The notes under the pieces: model-generated
The model's input: the letters and a program-made list of their open reading frames with translations, nothing else
Told to the model about the DNA's origin: nothing
Databases searched by the model: none
Program-made: the position numbers and the translations under genes
Part shown: positions 16,560 to 24,655 of the stretch, piece after piece
Layout of the letters: each line of letters begins with the position of its first letter
Numbering within the stretch: the stretch's first letter is position 1
Origin: Dyadobacter beijingensis DSM 21582
GTDB lineage: Bacteria; Bacteroidota; Bacteroidia; Cytophagales; Spirosomataceae
DNA: 64,000 nucleotides
Assembly: GCF_000382205.1 (NCBI RefSeq)
Contig: NZ_KB907786.1
Span: forward strand, 1,054,001 to 1,118,000
Reading direction: 5' to 3'

Positions 16560-17570
16560 TTACCAGCCAGCGCCCTTTGTGGCGGTTTTAATGCGGCACA
16601 CGTAGCCGTCCACCGTCATATATAATGTAGTACCATCGTTGCCCCAGGCACAGTTGGACGTCAGTTCGCCCATTTCAATGCGTCCCAGCAGCTTGCCGGC
16701 GGGGCTGATGATGAGCATTCCGCCAGGTCCCGACGACCAGAGATTGCCGTCCTTGTCGATTTTAAGGCCGTCGGGCAGGCCCGGGAGGCCGCCTTTACCC
16801 ATTGCAGTAGCATCGTAAATCAGCTTGCCCTTGCCGGCATTACCGTTCGCGTCGAGCGGATAGGCCATCCAGATTGCCTTTTCGGGGTCGGATTGCGCCA
16901 CATACATGGTCTTGCCGTCGGGAGAGAATGCAATGCCGTTCGGGCGGCTGAGGTCGCTCACCTGCATCGTTACCTTGCCGTCACCGTGAATGCGGTATAC
17001 GCCGAATTCCTTGATTTCGCGGGTCGGGTCTTCGTGTTTTTTGGCGAGGCCATAAGTTGGATCGGTGAAATAGTAGTCGCCGTTGCTGTGCTGCACCACG
17101 TCGTTCGGGCTGTTGAAGCGCTTGCCTTCGAAACGGTCGGCCAATGTAATTTTCCCGCCCACATTCAGCGGCATAGCCGAAATGCGCCGGTCGCCATGCT
17201 CGCAGGAAACGAGGCGGCCTTGATTATCGATGATCAATCCATTACTGCCCGGTTCGTCGCTGTATACGCCCCGGCCCGTGTAGCCCGAAGGTTCCAGGAA
17301 AACCGATAAACCCTCTTTCTCGTCCCATTTGTACACCTTGTTTTTCGGTACGTCCGAAAATAGCAGGTACCCGCCGTCCTTCACCCATACCGGCCCCTCC
17401 GACCAGTCGAAACCCGATGCCAACACTTCCACCCTGGCCGTTTTGGGCAGCATTTTTTCAAATGAAGGGTCTTCATAAATGATCTTGCCCATCGTTGGGT
17501 AGGACTTTTGTGCCATAGCAGTGCAGGTCAGCAGGAAAATCAGACAAACGGGGATAATTCCGGATTTCAT
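16560..17570 (-). CDS. Exported SMP-30/gluconolactonase-family protein
   Basis: A 336-residue secreted six-bladed propeller. It has a signal peptide (about 1-20), then GFDWSEGPVWVKDGGYLLFSD (metal-binding Glu), NGLIIDNQGRLVSCEHGDRRI, RFNSPNDVVQHSNGDYYFTDPTYG (metal-binding Asn), SRPNGIAFSPDGKTMYVAQS and LPDGLKIDKDGNLWSSGPGGMLIISP (Asp). These are the calcium/zinc ligands of SMP-30 and gluconolactonase. It likely hydrolyses a sugar lactone in the periplasm. Its neighbours (GH13 upstream on the same strand) suit sugar metabolism, but a weak hairpin separates them. Confidence 0.88.
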   Translation of the reverse strand: MKSGIIPVCLIFLLTCTAMAQKSYPTMGKIIYEDPSFEKMLPKTARVEVLASGFDWSEGPVWVKDGGYLLFSDVPKNKVYKWDEKEGLSVFLEPSGYTGRGVYSDEPGSNGLIIDNQGRLVSCEHGDRRISAMPLNVGGKITLADRFEGKRFNSPNDVVQHSNGDYYFTDPTYGLAKKHEDPTREIKEFGVYRIHGDGKVTMQVSDLSRPNGIAFSPDGKTMYVAQSDPEKAIWMAYPLDANGNAGKGKLIYDATAMGKGGLPGLPDGLKIDKDGNLWSSGPGGMLIISPAGKLLGRIEMGELTSNCAWGNDGTTLYMTVDGYVCRIKTATKGAGW

Positions 17571-17600
17571 AGGGAAAGCATTTGCGGTACCGACAGGGAT

Positions 17601-17628
17601 TTAGCATTAAAGCACCATTATTGTGCTT
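17601..17628 (-). terminator. Weak terminator after GH13 gene
   Basis: AAGCAC (17610-17615) and GTGCTT (17623-17628) form a 6-bp stem with a 7-nt loop directly after the GH13 stop codon. On the minus strand only TTTAAT follows, so termination may be partial. Confidence 0.35.
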
Positions 17629-17630
17629 CC

Positions 17631-19160
17631 CTACTGTTTGGCATGATCGGCCTTCGCGGTCGCGGGCGCGAGGACAATGCTGGAATGCGGTGCCAGGCGG
17701 TTCGAAGTCAATGCAATGCTGTGCTGTTGGTCGGTAGAAAAGATGACTTGGGAAAAAATGGATTTATCCTCCGGTATGTTGAATCCCGCCTCGGTATCGC
17801 CGAGGTTATGGATGATCACGAGCGAGCGGTCCACGTGCGGGCGGAAATAGGCGAGCAGGCGCTCGTCGCCCAGGCGTATGGGTTGCAGGTTGGGCGCGAG
17901 TACCTGGCCGAGCGCGGGCTCTCGTTTGCGCAGGTGTATGAGGGTTTTATAATGTTGGTAAACAGAAGAATCCTCCTGCATTTGTACCGAAAGGGGCGGC
18001 ACTGTTTTCAACGTAGTGAATTGCGGGCTGATCCATGAAGTAAGCTGCGGGTCGTCGGCTGCGGAAGTCCACAGGAATGGTTCCCGAATGTAGGGATCGG
18101 GTTTCAAACCCAGCATTCCGATTTCTTCACCATAATATAAATAGGGCTGGCCGGGCAGAGTAAGGAGAATGCTCGCCGCGAGTTTGATCTTTTCAACATC
18201 ACCGCCTACCACGCTCCCGATCCGCTCCTGGTCGTGGTTGGTGAGCATTATGGCATTGATAAACAGGGGATTGTATTTCTGAAAAAGATTAAAGCTGGCC
18301 AGCAGCCTATCGATCACCTGCTCGTCGCGGCCGGCGATGAGCATCCGCTGCAGCGCAAAGCTGAGGTCGAAATGGAAAGTGGCGTTCAGGTTGCGGAAAT
18401 AGGGTGCTACTTCCTCGGTTTCAGCCCATACTTCGCCCACGGTAAATACATCCGATCGGGCTTCGGCGACGATTTTAGCAAAAAACTCCCAGAAATTCAC
18501 GCTTTGCTCAGGCGCCCAGTCGGGGTAAATGTGCCTTGCCGCATCCAGCCGGAAGCCGTCCACACCCATGTCCGCCAACCAAAACCGGACGATTTTGGCC
18601 ATTTCTTCCTGCAATGTTTCCGAATGATAGTTGAGATCGGGCATTCCCTTGTAAAAAAGGCCATAGTATTTTTCATCGTCGCCAGGGTTTTCGTGCCACG
18701 GGTACACGACTTGCGAATCGTCTGAGGTTTCTCGTTCGGAAATGCCCAGGTGGTCGATCTGGTCCTGGGTCATCCACCAATAGAACTGTCGGTAGGGGCT
18801 ATGCTTGCTCTTTCGCGCCGATTTGAACCACGGGTGCAGCGTGCTCGTATGGTTGACGATCAGGTCGAGATACACGGCAATGCCCCGGGCATGCGCACCC
18901 GAGAGCAGCCGCCTGAAATCGTCGAGCGTGCCGTATTCCGGGTCGATGCCGTAATAATCGGTGACGTCGTATTTGTGGTAGCTGGGGGAGGGGTGAATGG
19001 GTGTGAGCCAGATGGCCTCGATGCCAAGGTCGGCCAGGTAGTCCAGTTTGGAGATGATGCCGTTCAGGTCGCCGATGCCATCGCCGTTGGAGTCGCAGAA
19101 AGAGCGGACAAATATCTCGTAACAGACCCGGGGGATATTAGCTGGTTTTTCGGCAGGCAT
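17631..19160 (-). CDS. GH13 alpha-amylase-family glycosidase
   Basis: A 509-residue cytosolic (no signal peptide) alpha-glucosidase/amylase-type enzyme. All GH13 signatures are present: DVTDYYGIDPEYGT, DLIVNHTS, nucleophile D206 in GFRLDAARH, acid/base E243 in VGEVW and D310 in LTNHDQERIGS. GDGIGDLNGIISKLDYLADLG resembles the oligo-1,6-glucosidase/trehalose synthase branch, and a C-terminal beta domain follows (about 420-500). It likely acts on maltodextrin or isomaltose-type oligosaccharides; the exact linkage is not readable. It starts 9 bp after the maf stop codon, implying one transcript with maf. Confidence 0.9.
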   Translation of the reverse strand: MPAEKPANIPRVCYEIFVRSFCDSNGDGIGDLNGIISKLDYLADLGIEAIWLTPIHPSPSYHKYDVTDYYGIDPEYGTLDDFRRLLSGAHARGIAVYLDLIVNHTSTLHPWFKSARKSKHSPYRQFYWWMTQDQIDHLGISERETSDDSQVVYPWHENPGDDEKYYGLFYKGMPDLNYHSETLQEEMAKIVRFWLADMGVDGFRLDAARHIYPDWAPEQSVNFWEFFAKIVAEARSDVFTVGEVWAETEEVAPYFRNLNATFHFDLSFALQRMLIAGRDEQVIDRLLASFNLFQKYNPLFINAIMLTNHDQERIGSVVGGDVEKIKLAASILLTLPGQPYLYYGEEIGMLGLKPDPYIREPFLWTSAADDPQLTSWISPQFTTLKTVPPLSVQMQEDSSVYQHYKTLIHLRKREPALGQVLAPNLQPIRLGDERLLAYFRPHVDRSLVIIHNLGDTEAGFNIPEDKSIFSQVIFSTDQQHSIALTSNRLAPHSSIVLAPATAKADHAKQ

Positions 19161-19169
19161 AGCAGGCAG

Positions 19170-19745
19170 TTATCGGAAATGCGGTTTCAGCAATTGGTAT
19201 ACCACCTGCACCGGCAATCCCATGATCGTATAAAACGACCCTTCGATTCTGTCGATCCCTACCATCCCGATCCACTCCTGGATACCGTAGGAACCGGCTT
19301 TATCGAACGGTTTGTATTGCTCAATATAATGGTTGATCTCCCAATCTTCCAAGTCGCGGAAGTAAACTTCGGCCACGTCCGCCACTGTTTCGATCCCTTC
19401 GTCCGAGAGCAAACTCACTGCTGTCACTACCTTATGGCTTCTCCCTGAAAGCATTCCGATCATCCGGCGCGCGTCGGCCACGTCGGCCGGTTTGCCGAGA
19501 ATATGGTGGTCGGCGATGACGACGGTATCGGCCGTGAGCACGAGGGAACCGGGCCGGATGCCGCGGAATTGCTCCGCTTTTTCACGGGAAATATATCCTG
19601 CTACGGCTTCGGCAGCGAGGTCGGCTGGGTAACTTTCATCGGTGGGGATGACTTCAATGGTGAATTCGAAGCCGGCGTCGTGGAGTAATTGCTTTCTGCG
19701 GGGGGAGTTGGAAGCGAGGATCAGGGGACTTTTAAGATGAATCAT
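19170..19745 (-). CDS. maf: Maf-family nucleotide pyrophosphatase
   Basis: A 191-residue Maf/Ham1-fold enzyme that hydrolyses non-canonical or methylated nucleoside triphosphates (dTTP/UTP or m7GTP type). Motifs: LASNSPRRKQLL at the N-terminus, the substrate loop TDESYPADLAAEAVAGYISREKA, the catalytic TADTVV and the C-terminal YGIQEWIG with the ligand residues. The length is normal. It is first in a two-gene unit with the GH13 gene, a pairing with no evident metabolic link. Confidence 0.92.
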   Translation of the reverse strand: MIHLKSPLILASNSPRRKQLLHDAGFEFTIEVIPTDESYPADLAAEAVAGYISREKAEQFRGIRPGSLVLTADTVVIADHHILGKPADVADARRMIGMLSGRSHKVVTAVSLLSDEGIETVADVAEVYFRDLEDWEINHYIEQYKPFDKAGSYGIQEWIGMVGIDRIEGSFYTIMGLPVQVVYQLLKPHFR

Positions 19746-19890
19746 GTTAAGGATTTTTCATTGATTGTCAGGTAGTTGTGAGGTTTTTTGAGATTGCGTG
19801 CCTTGATATTCCAAGCCTTTCACAAACTTTTTTGCAAATATTTTCCTCCCGGCAGAACTATTCCCGCACTAATAGATGTTACTACATTAA

Positions 19891-19908
19891 ATGTACATAC
19901 ATCATTAT
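19891..19908. promoter_or_regulatory. Candidate MarR operator
   Basis: ATGTACAT is a perfect 8-bp palindrome at 19891-19898 and sits within AATG...CATT inverted ends. It lies about 30 bp upstream of the MarR-family start codon, where an autoregulatory site would be expected. Confidence 0.3.
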
Positions 19909-19928
19909 TGTATTTAACATTCCTGGCT

Positions 19929-20387
19929 ATGTCTATTGAAACTGATATAAAGCAGAAAAAATTTCGGAGCCCGTACCAAAAGTTGGCGCTAAACCTGGTG
20001 TATACCACCAAGTGGCTCGAATATAAGCAGCTTGAATCTTTCAGGGAGCACGACATTACCCAGCAGCAATACAACGTGCTGAGGATATTGAGGGGCCAGC
20101 AAGGCAACCCGATCAAGGTGAACGACATTACCGAGCGCATGCTCGACAAGAGTTCCAATACATCCCGGCTGGTGGACAAGCTGCTGGCGAAGAACCTGGC
20201 CAAGCGGAGCTCCTGCGAGAGCGACCGCCGCGCCGTCGACGTCGTAATTACCGAGGAAGGATTGGCATTGTTGAAGGTGCTCGACCCGTTTATCGAGGAT
20301 TGGGAAAACCGGTTCAATATTATTTCGGAGGAGGAAGCCGAGCAGATCAGCGCATTGCTCGACAAGCTCCGCGCCACCGACCAGTAA
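19929..20387 (+). CDS. MarR-family transcriptional regulator
   Basis: A 152-residue winged-helix regulator. I start at the ATG at 19929 (MSIETDIKQKKFRSPYQKLALNLVY), because the in-frame sequence upstream looks like leader DNA and contains the palindrome. The winged helix covers ITQQQYNVLRIL ... VNDITERMLDKSSNTSRLVDKLLAKNLAKRSSCESDRRAVDVVITEEGLALL. It is followed after 45 bp by a YceI-family gene. MarR-YceI pairs are common in Bacteroidota, so it most likely controls that gene, perhaps in response to oxidative or lipid signals; the signal itself is inference. Confidence 0.9.
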   Translation: MSIETDIKQKKFRSPYQKLALNLVYTTKWLEYKQLESFREHDITQQQYNVLRILRGQQGNPIKVNDITERMLDKSSNTSRLVDKLLAKNLAKRSSCESDRRAVDVVITEEGLALLKVLDPFIEDWENRFNIISEEEAEQISALLDKLRATDQ

Positions 20388-20432
20388 ATGCAAACACAAT
20401 TAACACAAATCAATAAATCAATTTAATTTTTA

Positions 20433-21053
20433 ATGAAAACTACAATGAAATCAATTCAATTTTTTGTCGCATCGCTTGCAGTAGCATTGTTTGTATCTTC
20501 TTCTGTTTCAGCAGACAATGGTAAAAAAGCCAGCAACCTGAAAGTAAATACCGCGAAAAGCGAACTGACCTGGTTGGGTAAAAAAGTTACCGGCGAGCAC
20601 ACAGGCAAAATCTCCCTGAAAGAAGGAACAATCGTATTGGACGGCGCTAAACTGACCGGCGGAAAATTTGTTGCCGACCTGAATAGCATTACTTGTACGG
20701 ACCTTACTGATAAAGAATACAACGGTAAACTGATCGGGCACTTGAAATCAGATGATTTCTTCGGCGTTGAAAAACACCCGACTGCTACTTTCGTGGTAAC
20801 CAAAGCAACGCCAAAAGCAACCGGTGTTTACGATGTGACTGGCGACCTGACTATTAAAGGCATCACCAAGCCTGTTACTTTCCCGGTAACTGTTAAAACT
20901 ACCGCTGCCGGCGCAGAAGCTACTGGTAAACTGGTTGTTGACCGTTCGAAATACGACATCAAATACAACTCGAAGTCATTCTTCGACAACCTCGGCGACA
21001 AAATGATCAACGACGATTTCACGATCGATGTGAAATTGGTTGCCGCCAAATAA
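20433..21053 (+). CDS. YceI-family periplasmic lipocalin-like protein
   Basis: A 206-residue secreted protein. The signal peptide ends at about residue 27 (SSSVSA-D). Family motifs: NTAKSELTWLGKKVTGEHTGKI, the strand GGKFVADLNSITCTDL, HLKSDDFFGVEKHPTATFV and DLTIKGITKPVTFPV. YceI proteins form a beta barrel that binds an isoprenoid quinone or other long lipid in the periplasm and are often stress-induced. It lies in a MarR-YceI unit. A second ATG four codons in (20445) is a possible start. Two hairpins follow the gene. Confidence 0.92.
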   Translation: MKTTMKSIQFFVASLAVALFVSSSVSADNGKKASNLKVNTAKSELTWLGKKVTGEHTGKISLKEGTIVLDGAKLTGGKFVADLNSITCTDLTDKEYNGKLIGHLKSDDFFGVEKHPTATFVVTKATPKATGVYDVTGDLTIKGITKPVTFPVTVKTTAAGAEATGKLVVDRSKYDIKYNSKSFFDNLGDKMINDDFTIDVKLVAAK

Positions 21054-21059
21054 TTATCC

Positions 21060-21144
21060 GCAGGCGGTTGTCTGGTATCAGCCGTCTGCATTTTGTATGA
21101 CCTGAATGTTAAAAGGACCTGTCTTTTCTAGGCAGGTTTTTTTT
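21060..21144 (+). terminator. Tandem hairpins ending the marR-yceI unit
   Basis: The first hairpin is GCAGGCGG (21060-21067) with CCGTCTGC (21082-21089). The second is ACCTGTC (21117-21123) with GGCAGGT (21131-21137), followed by seven Ts. The second is a standard intrinsic terminator; the first may back it up. Confidence 0.75.
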
Positions 21145-21147
21145 GTG

Positions 21148-21597
21148 TTACCGGTTGAAATCGCGGTATTGGGGAAAGTCGTCCATGAAGTGGATCTGGC
21201 CGTTTACGGCCTGGAAGCAGTAGTGCGCCATACCATTGGTAACAGCCAGGTACTGAGGTTGTAATGTGAAATTGTAGCGGCTGATCTGCGCAAAAGTTGC
21301 ATCGGTAACGGCCACGAACGGCGCCTTGCATTCGACGAGCAGAAAAGGTAATGCATGGTTGGAAAGTACCATTATGTCCGTACGCTTGGCGAGCGTATGG
21401 TATTGTAAACCAGTTTCTACGGCGAAGAGCGATTTAGGGTAACCGTAATGCGTGATGAGTAAATGGATGAAGTGCTGGCGGACCCATTCCTCGGGCGTCA
21501 GCGTGACGAATTTCCTGCGGATAATGTCGAAAATATGCGGTTTCCCGTTTACCTGCTTAACTTTGTACGCAAACCCGGGAAGGTTCAGTGATTCCAT
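21148..21597 (-). CDS. Stand-alone HsdR N-terminal-like nuclease-fold protein
   Basis: A 149-residue protein matching the N-terminal domain of type I restriction R subunits. It carries the PD-(D/E)XK core: E in FAVETGL, D in KRTDIMVLSNHALP and the E-x-K of FLLVECKAP. There is no helicase part and no HsdM/HsdS gene nearby. Single-domain proteins like this are widespread in Bacteroidota and their role is unknown; a restriction function should not be assumed. It is convergent with yceI and divergent from the AMP nucleosidase gene. Confidence 0.8.
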   Translation of the reverse strand: MESLNLPGFAYKVKQVNGKPHIFDIIRRKFVTLTPEEWVRQHFIHLLITHYGYPKSLFAVETGLQYHTLAKRTDIMVLSNHALPFLLVECKAPFVAVTDATFAQISRYNFTLQPQYLAVTNGMAHYCFQAVNGQIHFMDDFPQYRDFNR

Positions 21598-21648
21598 GAA
21601 CGAAGATAATCAACCCCGGGATGCCTCGCCAACAAACCTGCTGAATTC

Positions 21649-22422
21649 ATGACTACCAAGGAACAAATCGTCGAGAACTGGCTCCCGCGCTACACGGGTA
21701 CGCCTGTGGAAGAATTTGGAAGCTACATCCTGCTCACGAACTTCGGAAATTATGTGACCATGTTCGCCGAGAAGTTTGGGGTAGAAGTAAGGGGGGCCGG
21801 GCGGGCCATGCAAACGGCCACGGCCAAGGACATTACCATCATCAATTTTGGAATGGGCAGTCCGATGGCGGCTACGGTCATGGACTTATTATCCGCCATT
21901 AATCCCAAAGCGGTATTATTTTTAGGTAAATGCGGTGGTTTGAAAAAAACGCAGGTCGGCGACCTGATCCTGCCTATCGCGGCCATCCGCGGGGAAGGTA
22001 CCAGCGATGATTACATGCCGCCCGAAATTCCCGCATTGCCATCGTTCCGCCTGCAAAGTACCGTGTCGGCCGCCATCAAAAAACAGAAGCTCGACTACTG
22101 GACCGGCACTGTCTATACGACCAACCGCCGGATCTGGGAGCACGATGCGAGTTTCAAGGAATACCTGCAAGCCGTCCGCGCGATGGCGATCGACATGGAA
22201 ACCGCGACGATCTTCATTGTCGGTTTTGCAAACTCTATCCCGCATGGGGCATTGCTGCTTGTATCGGACAATCCATTGGTGCCTGAGGGCGTCAAAACGG
22301 AGGAAAGCGATAAAAAAGTAACGTCGAGCTACGTAAAGCAGCACCTGGACATCGGTATCGAAGCATTGACCGAACTGGCCCGCTCGGGCGAGTCGGTGAA
22401 GCACCTGCGTTTCGAGAACTGA
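21649..22422 (+). CDS. amn: AMP nucleosidase (short form)
   Basis: A 257-residue member of the nucleoside phosphorylase fold. It hydrolyses AMP to adenine and ribose 5-phosphate. Visible motifs: ITIINFGMGSPMAATVMDLL, AVLFLGKCGGLKKTQVGDLILP (phosphate/ribose loop), AIRGEGTSDDYMP and MAIDMETATIF, which holds the ribose-contacting Glu and the Asp region. It lacks the N-terminal regulatory domain of the E. coli enzyme, as is usual for the Bacteroidota form. A large hairpin separates it from the haemoglobin gene. Confidence 0.88.
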   Translation: MTTKEQIVENWLPRYTGTPVEEFGSYILLTNFGNYVTMFAEKFGVEVRGAGRAMQTATAKDITIINFGMGSPMAATVMDLLSAINPKAVLFLGKCGGLKKTQVGDLILPIAAIRGEGTSDDYMPPEIPALPSFRLQSTVSAAIKKQKLDYWTGTVYTTNRRIWEHDASFKEYLQAVRAMAIDMETATIFIVGFANSIPHGALLLVSDNPLVPEGVKTEESDKKVTSSYVKQHLDIGIEALTELARSGESVKHLRFEN

Positions 22423-22436
22423 CAACTGTCATAAAG

Positions 22437-22506
22437 CGGCGGGAACCTGTTGCGACCCCTTGGGAGTTAACTTTCGGCGGGCAACAGTTTTCCGCCGGTT
22501 ATTTTT
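22437..22506 (+). terminator. Long hairpin between amn and truncated haemoglobin
   Basis: A 17-nt arm (22437-22453, beginning CGGCGGGAACC) pairs with 22481-22497 (ending TCCGCCG) with one G-T pair and one mismatch. GGTTATTTTT follows and leads straight into the ATG at 22507. It can act as terminator for amn, or as an attenuator or leader structure for the globin gene. Confidence 0.65.
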
Positions 22507-22878
22507 ATGGAACATCAGACCTTATACGAGCGCATCGGCGGCGATGCGGCGCTCCGGCAGCTCACCGACAAATTTTACGACCTGGTTTTCGAACACGAGC
22601 TTATTTCGAGGCTGTTCAAAAGCGATAAAGACCTCATCAAGGAGAAGCAGCGTCTTTTCCTCACCCAATTTCTCGGCGGCCCGCAGGCCTATTCCGACGT
22701 GTACGGCCATCCGATGATGCGCGCCCGCCACATGCCCCACACCATTACCGAAGAAGACGCCGTCGCCTGGCTCCAATGCATGGCCAGTGCCGTAGAATCG
22801 CTTTCACTTCCCGAGGATTTGAAAAATGAACTGTTCGACCGTTTTCCGCGGACGGCATTTTTTATGGTGAATAGTTAG
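22507..22878 (+). CDS. Truncated haemoglobin, group II type
   Basis: A 123-residue 2-over-2 globin. The proximal histidine is H75 in GHPMMRARHMPH, the same context as in mycobacterial GlbO, and the N-terminal LYERIGGDAALRQLTDKFYDLV is the standard A-B helix. Group II globins bind O2 tightly and are linked to redox or NO chemistry. It sits directly after a hairpin and T-tract, so its expression may depend on read-through or on a promoter hidden in the loop region. Confidence 0.9.
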   Translation: MEHQTLYERIGGDAALRQLTDKFYDLVFEHELISRLFKSDKDLIKEKQRLFLTQFLGGPQAYSDVYGHPMMRARHMPHTITEEDAVAWLQCMASAVESLSLPEDLKNELFDRFPRTAFFMVNS

Positions 22879-22933
22879 GAAAAAAGACTGTCCGGCAAAG
22901 CGTTACATTTTTGATATCCTGTCGTATAAATAG

Positions 22934-22952
22934 TGTTCCATATTTGGGAACA
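22934..22952. promoter_or_regulatory. Palindrome, possible relic of a toxin-antitoxin operator
   Basis: TGTTCC (22934-22939) and GGAACA (22947-22952) are perfect inverted arms around ATATTTG. The palindrome lies directly at the 5' edge of a HigA-like coding remnant, where such modules keep their autoregulatory site. Confidence 0.35.
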
Positions 22953-22956
22953 TTGT

Positions 22957-23061
22957 ATAGAATGTGACGTGCTTGCGTTGCTGGTCGGGGCTTTTGAAAA
23001 TGAGCATTATCCGATAGAGCCGCCGGACCCTATTGAGGCGATCAAAATAAGAATGGAACAA
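22957..23061 (+). pseudogene. higA: Remnant of a HigA-type antitoxin gene
   Basis: In one frame this stretch encodes CDVLALLVGAFENEHYPI followed by EPPDPIEAIKIRMEQ. This matches the conserved middle of COG5499/HigA antitoxins, whose usual form is LLALLVEAYEEKHYPIPPPDPIEAIKFRMEQ-like. The expected N-terminal part and the C-terminal helix-turn-helix are missing: after RMEQ the reading frame degenerates (TYRSTPSF) and it ends at 23157. No HigB toxin is visible. The fragment appears to be what is left of a deleted toxin-antitoxin locus upstream of the CCA-adding enzyme gene. Confidence 0.7.
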
Positions 23062-23153
23062 ACTTATCGGTCAACACCCTCATTCGCGACTATCAGTTGG
23101 CACAGTAATCTCATCCCGCTTCATGTCGAACAAGAATTCCCTACCTTTGCGGC

Positions 23154-24569
23154 ATGAATTTTAAAGAGCAATTGACACCCTATCCGGTTCTGGAAATAGT
23201 TGCCGCGGCTGCAAAAGAGCTGGGTGTGGAGGCATATATAATCGGCGGGTTCGTCAGGGACCTGATTCTCAAAAGAAATAGCAAGGATATCGATATCGTC
23301 TCGATCGGCAGCGGTATCGAGCTGGCCGAAATGGTGGCAAGCCGCCTCGGACCGGACGTTTTTGTGAGTGTATTCAAAAATTTCGGGACGGCGCAGATCC
23401 GTCAGGGCGACCTTGAAATCGAATTTGTAGGCGCCCGGAAAGAATCCTACCGCTCCGATTCCCGCAAACCGGCCGTGGAAGACGGTACGTTGGCCGACGA
23501 TCAGAACCGCCGCGATTTTACGATCAATGCAATGGGCATCAGCCTCAATGCAGGTACTTTCGGTGCGCTGATCGACCCGTTCGAAGGCATCGGCGACCTC
23601 CGCAGGAAGATCATCCGTACTCCCCTGGACCCGGAAATCACGTTTTCCGACGATCCCCTGCGCATGATGCGCGCGATCCGGTTTGCGAGCCAGCTCAATT
23701 TCGACATCGAGCCCGATACGTTCGACGCGATCATCAAAATGAAAGACCGTATCGGCATTGTCTCGATGGAGCGGATTTCCGACGAGTTGAACAAAATCAT
23801 TTTGTCCAAAACCCCTTCCTACGGTTTCAAACTGCTGTACCATGCTGGTTTGCTCGGCATTATTTTTCCTGAAATGGTCGAGTTGCAGGGCGTCGAGCAT
23901 ATTGAAGGCAAGGGGCATAAGGATAATTTTTACCATACTTTGCAGGTGCTGGACAATGTGTGCCAGGTGTCGGACGACCTCTGGCTGCGCTGGGCGGCCA
24001 TCCTGCACGACATTGCGAAACCGGCCACCAAGAAGTTCGATAAACGCAATGGCTGGTCGTTTCATAACCACGAGGAAGTGGGCGCGCGCATGGTGCCGGT
24101 CATTTTCCGCCGCATGAAACTGCCGCTGAACGAGAAAATGCGTTTTGTGAAAAAGCTGGTAAGGCTGCATTTGCGCCCGATCGTGCTTTCCAAGGACGAA
24201 ATTACCGACTCGGCCATGCGCAGGCTGCTCGTAGAAGCGGGCGAGGACATCGAAGCGCTGATGAACCTCTGCCGGGCCGACATTACCTCCAAAAACCCGG
24301 ACAAGGTAAGGCGCTTCATCAGCAACTTCGACCTCGTCGAACAAAAGCTGAAAGACCTCGAAGAACGCGACAAACTCCGGAATTTTCAGCCTGTCATTAC
24401 CGGTGAAATGATCATGGAGGCCTTCGGGTTAAAGCCGGCCAAGGAAGTGGGTATTATCAAGGAAGCCGTGCGCGAGGCCATCCTGGAAGGTATCGTCCCG
24501 AACGAATATGAGGCGGCTTTCGCATTCATGATCTCGGAAGGGGAAAAAATGGGCCTCCAAAGGGTTTAA
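23154..24569 (+). CDS. cca: CCA-adding tRNA nucleotidyltransferase with HD domain
   Basis: A 471-residue class II nucleotidyltransferase. The head domain carries YIIGGFVRDLIL and the catalytic DIDIVS, followed by DDQNRRDFTINAMGIS. The neck follows (DDPLRMMRAIRFASQLNFDIEPDTF). An HD phosphohydrolase domain begins near 250 (LRWAAILHDIAKPATKK ... HNHEEVGARM). It adds or repairs the CCA end of tRNA. The HD domain makes it the longer form common in Bacteroidota. The ATG at 23154 overlaps the end of the antitoxin remnant frame. Confidence 0.93.
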   Translation: MNFKEQLTPYPVLEIVAAAAKELGVEAYIIGGFVRDLILKRNSKDIDIVSIGSGIELAEMVASRLGPDVFVSVFKNFGTAQIRQGDLEIEFVGARKESYRSDSRKPAVEDGTLADDQNRRDFTINAMGISLNAGTFGALIDPFEGIGDLRRKIIRTPLDPEITFSDDPLRMMRAIRFASQLNFDIEPDTFDAIIKMKDRIGIVSMERISDELNKIILSKTPSYGFKLLYHAGLLGIIFPEMVELQGVEHIEGKGHKDNFYHTLQVLDNVCQVSDDLWLRWAAILHDIAKPATKKFDKRNGWSFHNHEEVGARMVPVIFRRMKLPLNEKMRFVKKLVRLHLRPIVLSKDEITDSAMRRLLVEAGEDIEALMNLCRADITSKNPDKVRRFISNFDLVEQKLKDLEERDKLRNFQPVITGEMIMEAFGLKPAKEVGIIKEAVREAILEGIVPNEYEAAFAFMISEGEKMGLQRV

Positions 24570-24616
24570 GGCACATTTTTTTTAGGTAACACCCGCCGAT
24601 GCCGCTGCATATTTGA

Positions 24617-24624
24617 TATTTTTG
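24617..24624 (+). promoter_or_regulatory. Candidate -7 element for the small membrane protein
   Basis: TATTTTTG fits TAnnTTTG and lies 32 bp upstream of the ATG at 24656. No good -33 element is seen. Confidence 0.3.
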
Positions 24625-24655
24625 CGAACTTTTAATCTCCTCATAGACACATTTC

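Noticed and set aside
19760-19785. GTCAGG-containing stretch upstream of marR as a third copy of the phased repeat
   Set aside because: Only one GTCAGG unit is present, without the 10-bp register or the right arm, so the resemblance is too weak.
21148-21597. A restriction-modification system
   Set aside because: Only an HsdR N-terminal-like single-domain protein is present. There is no methylase, specificity subunit or helicase, and this protein type occurs widely without restriction genes.
23121-24344. Minus-strand frame of 407 codons opposite cca
   Set aside because: It lies wholly within the CCA-adding enzyme gene, which has every expected motif. The opposite frame is an artefact of codon bias.
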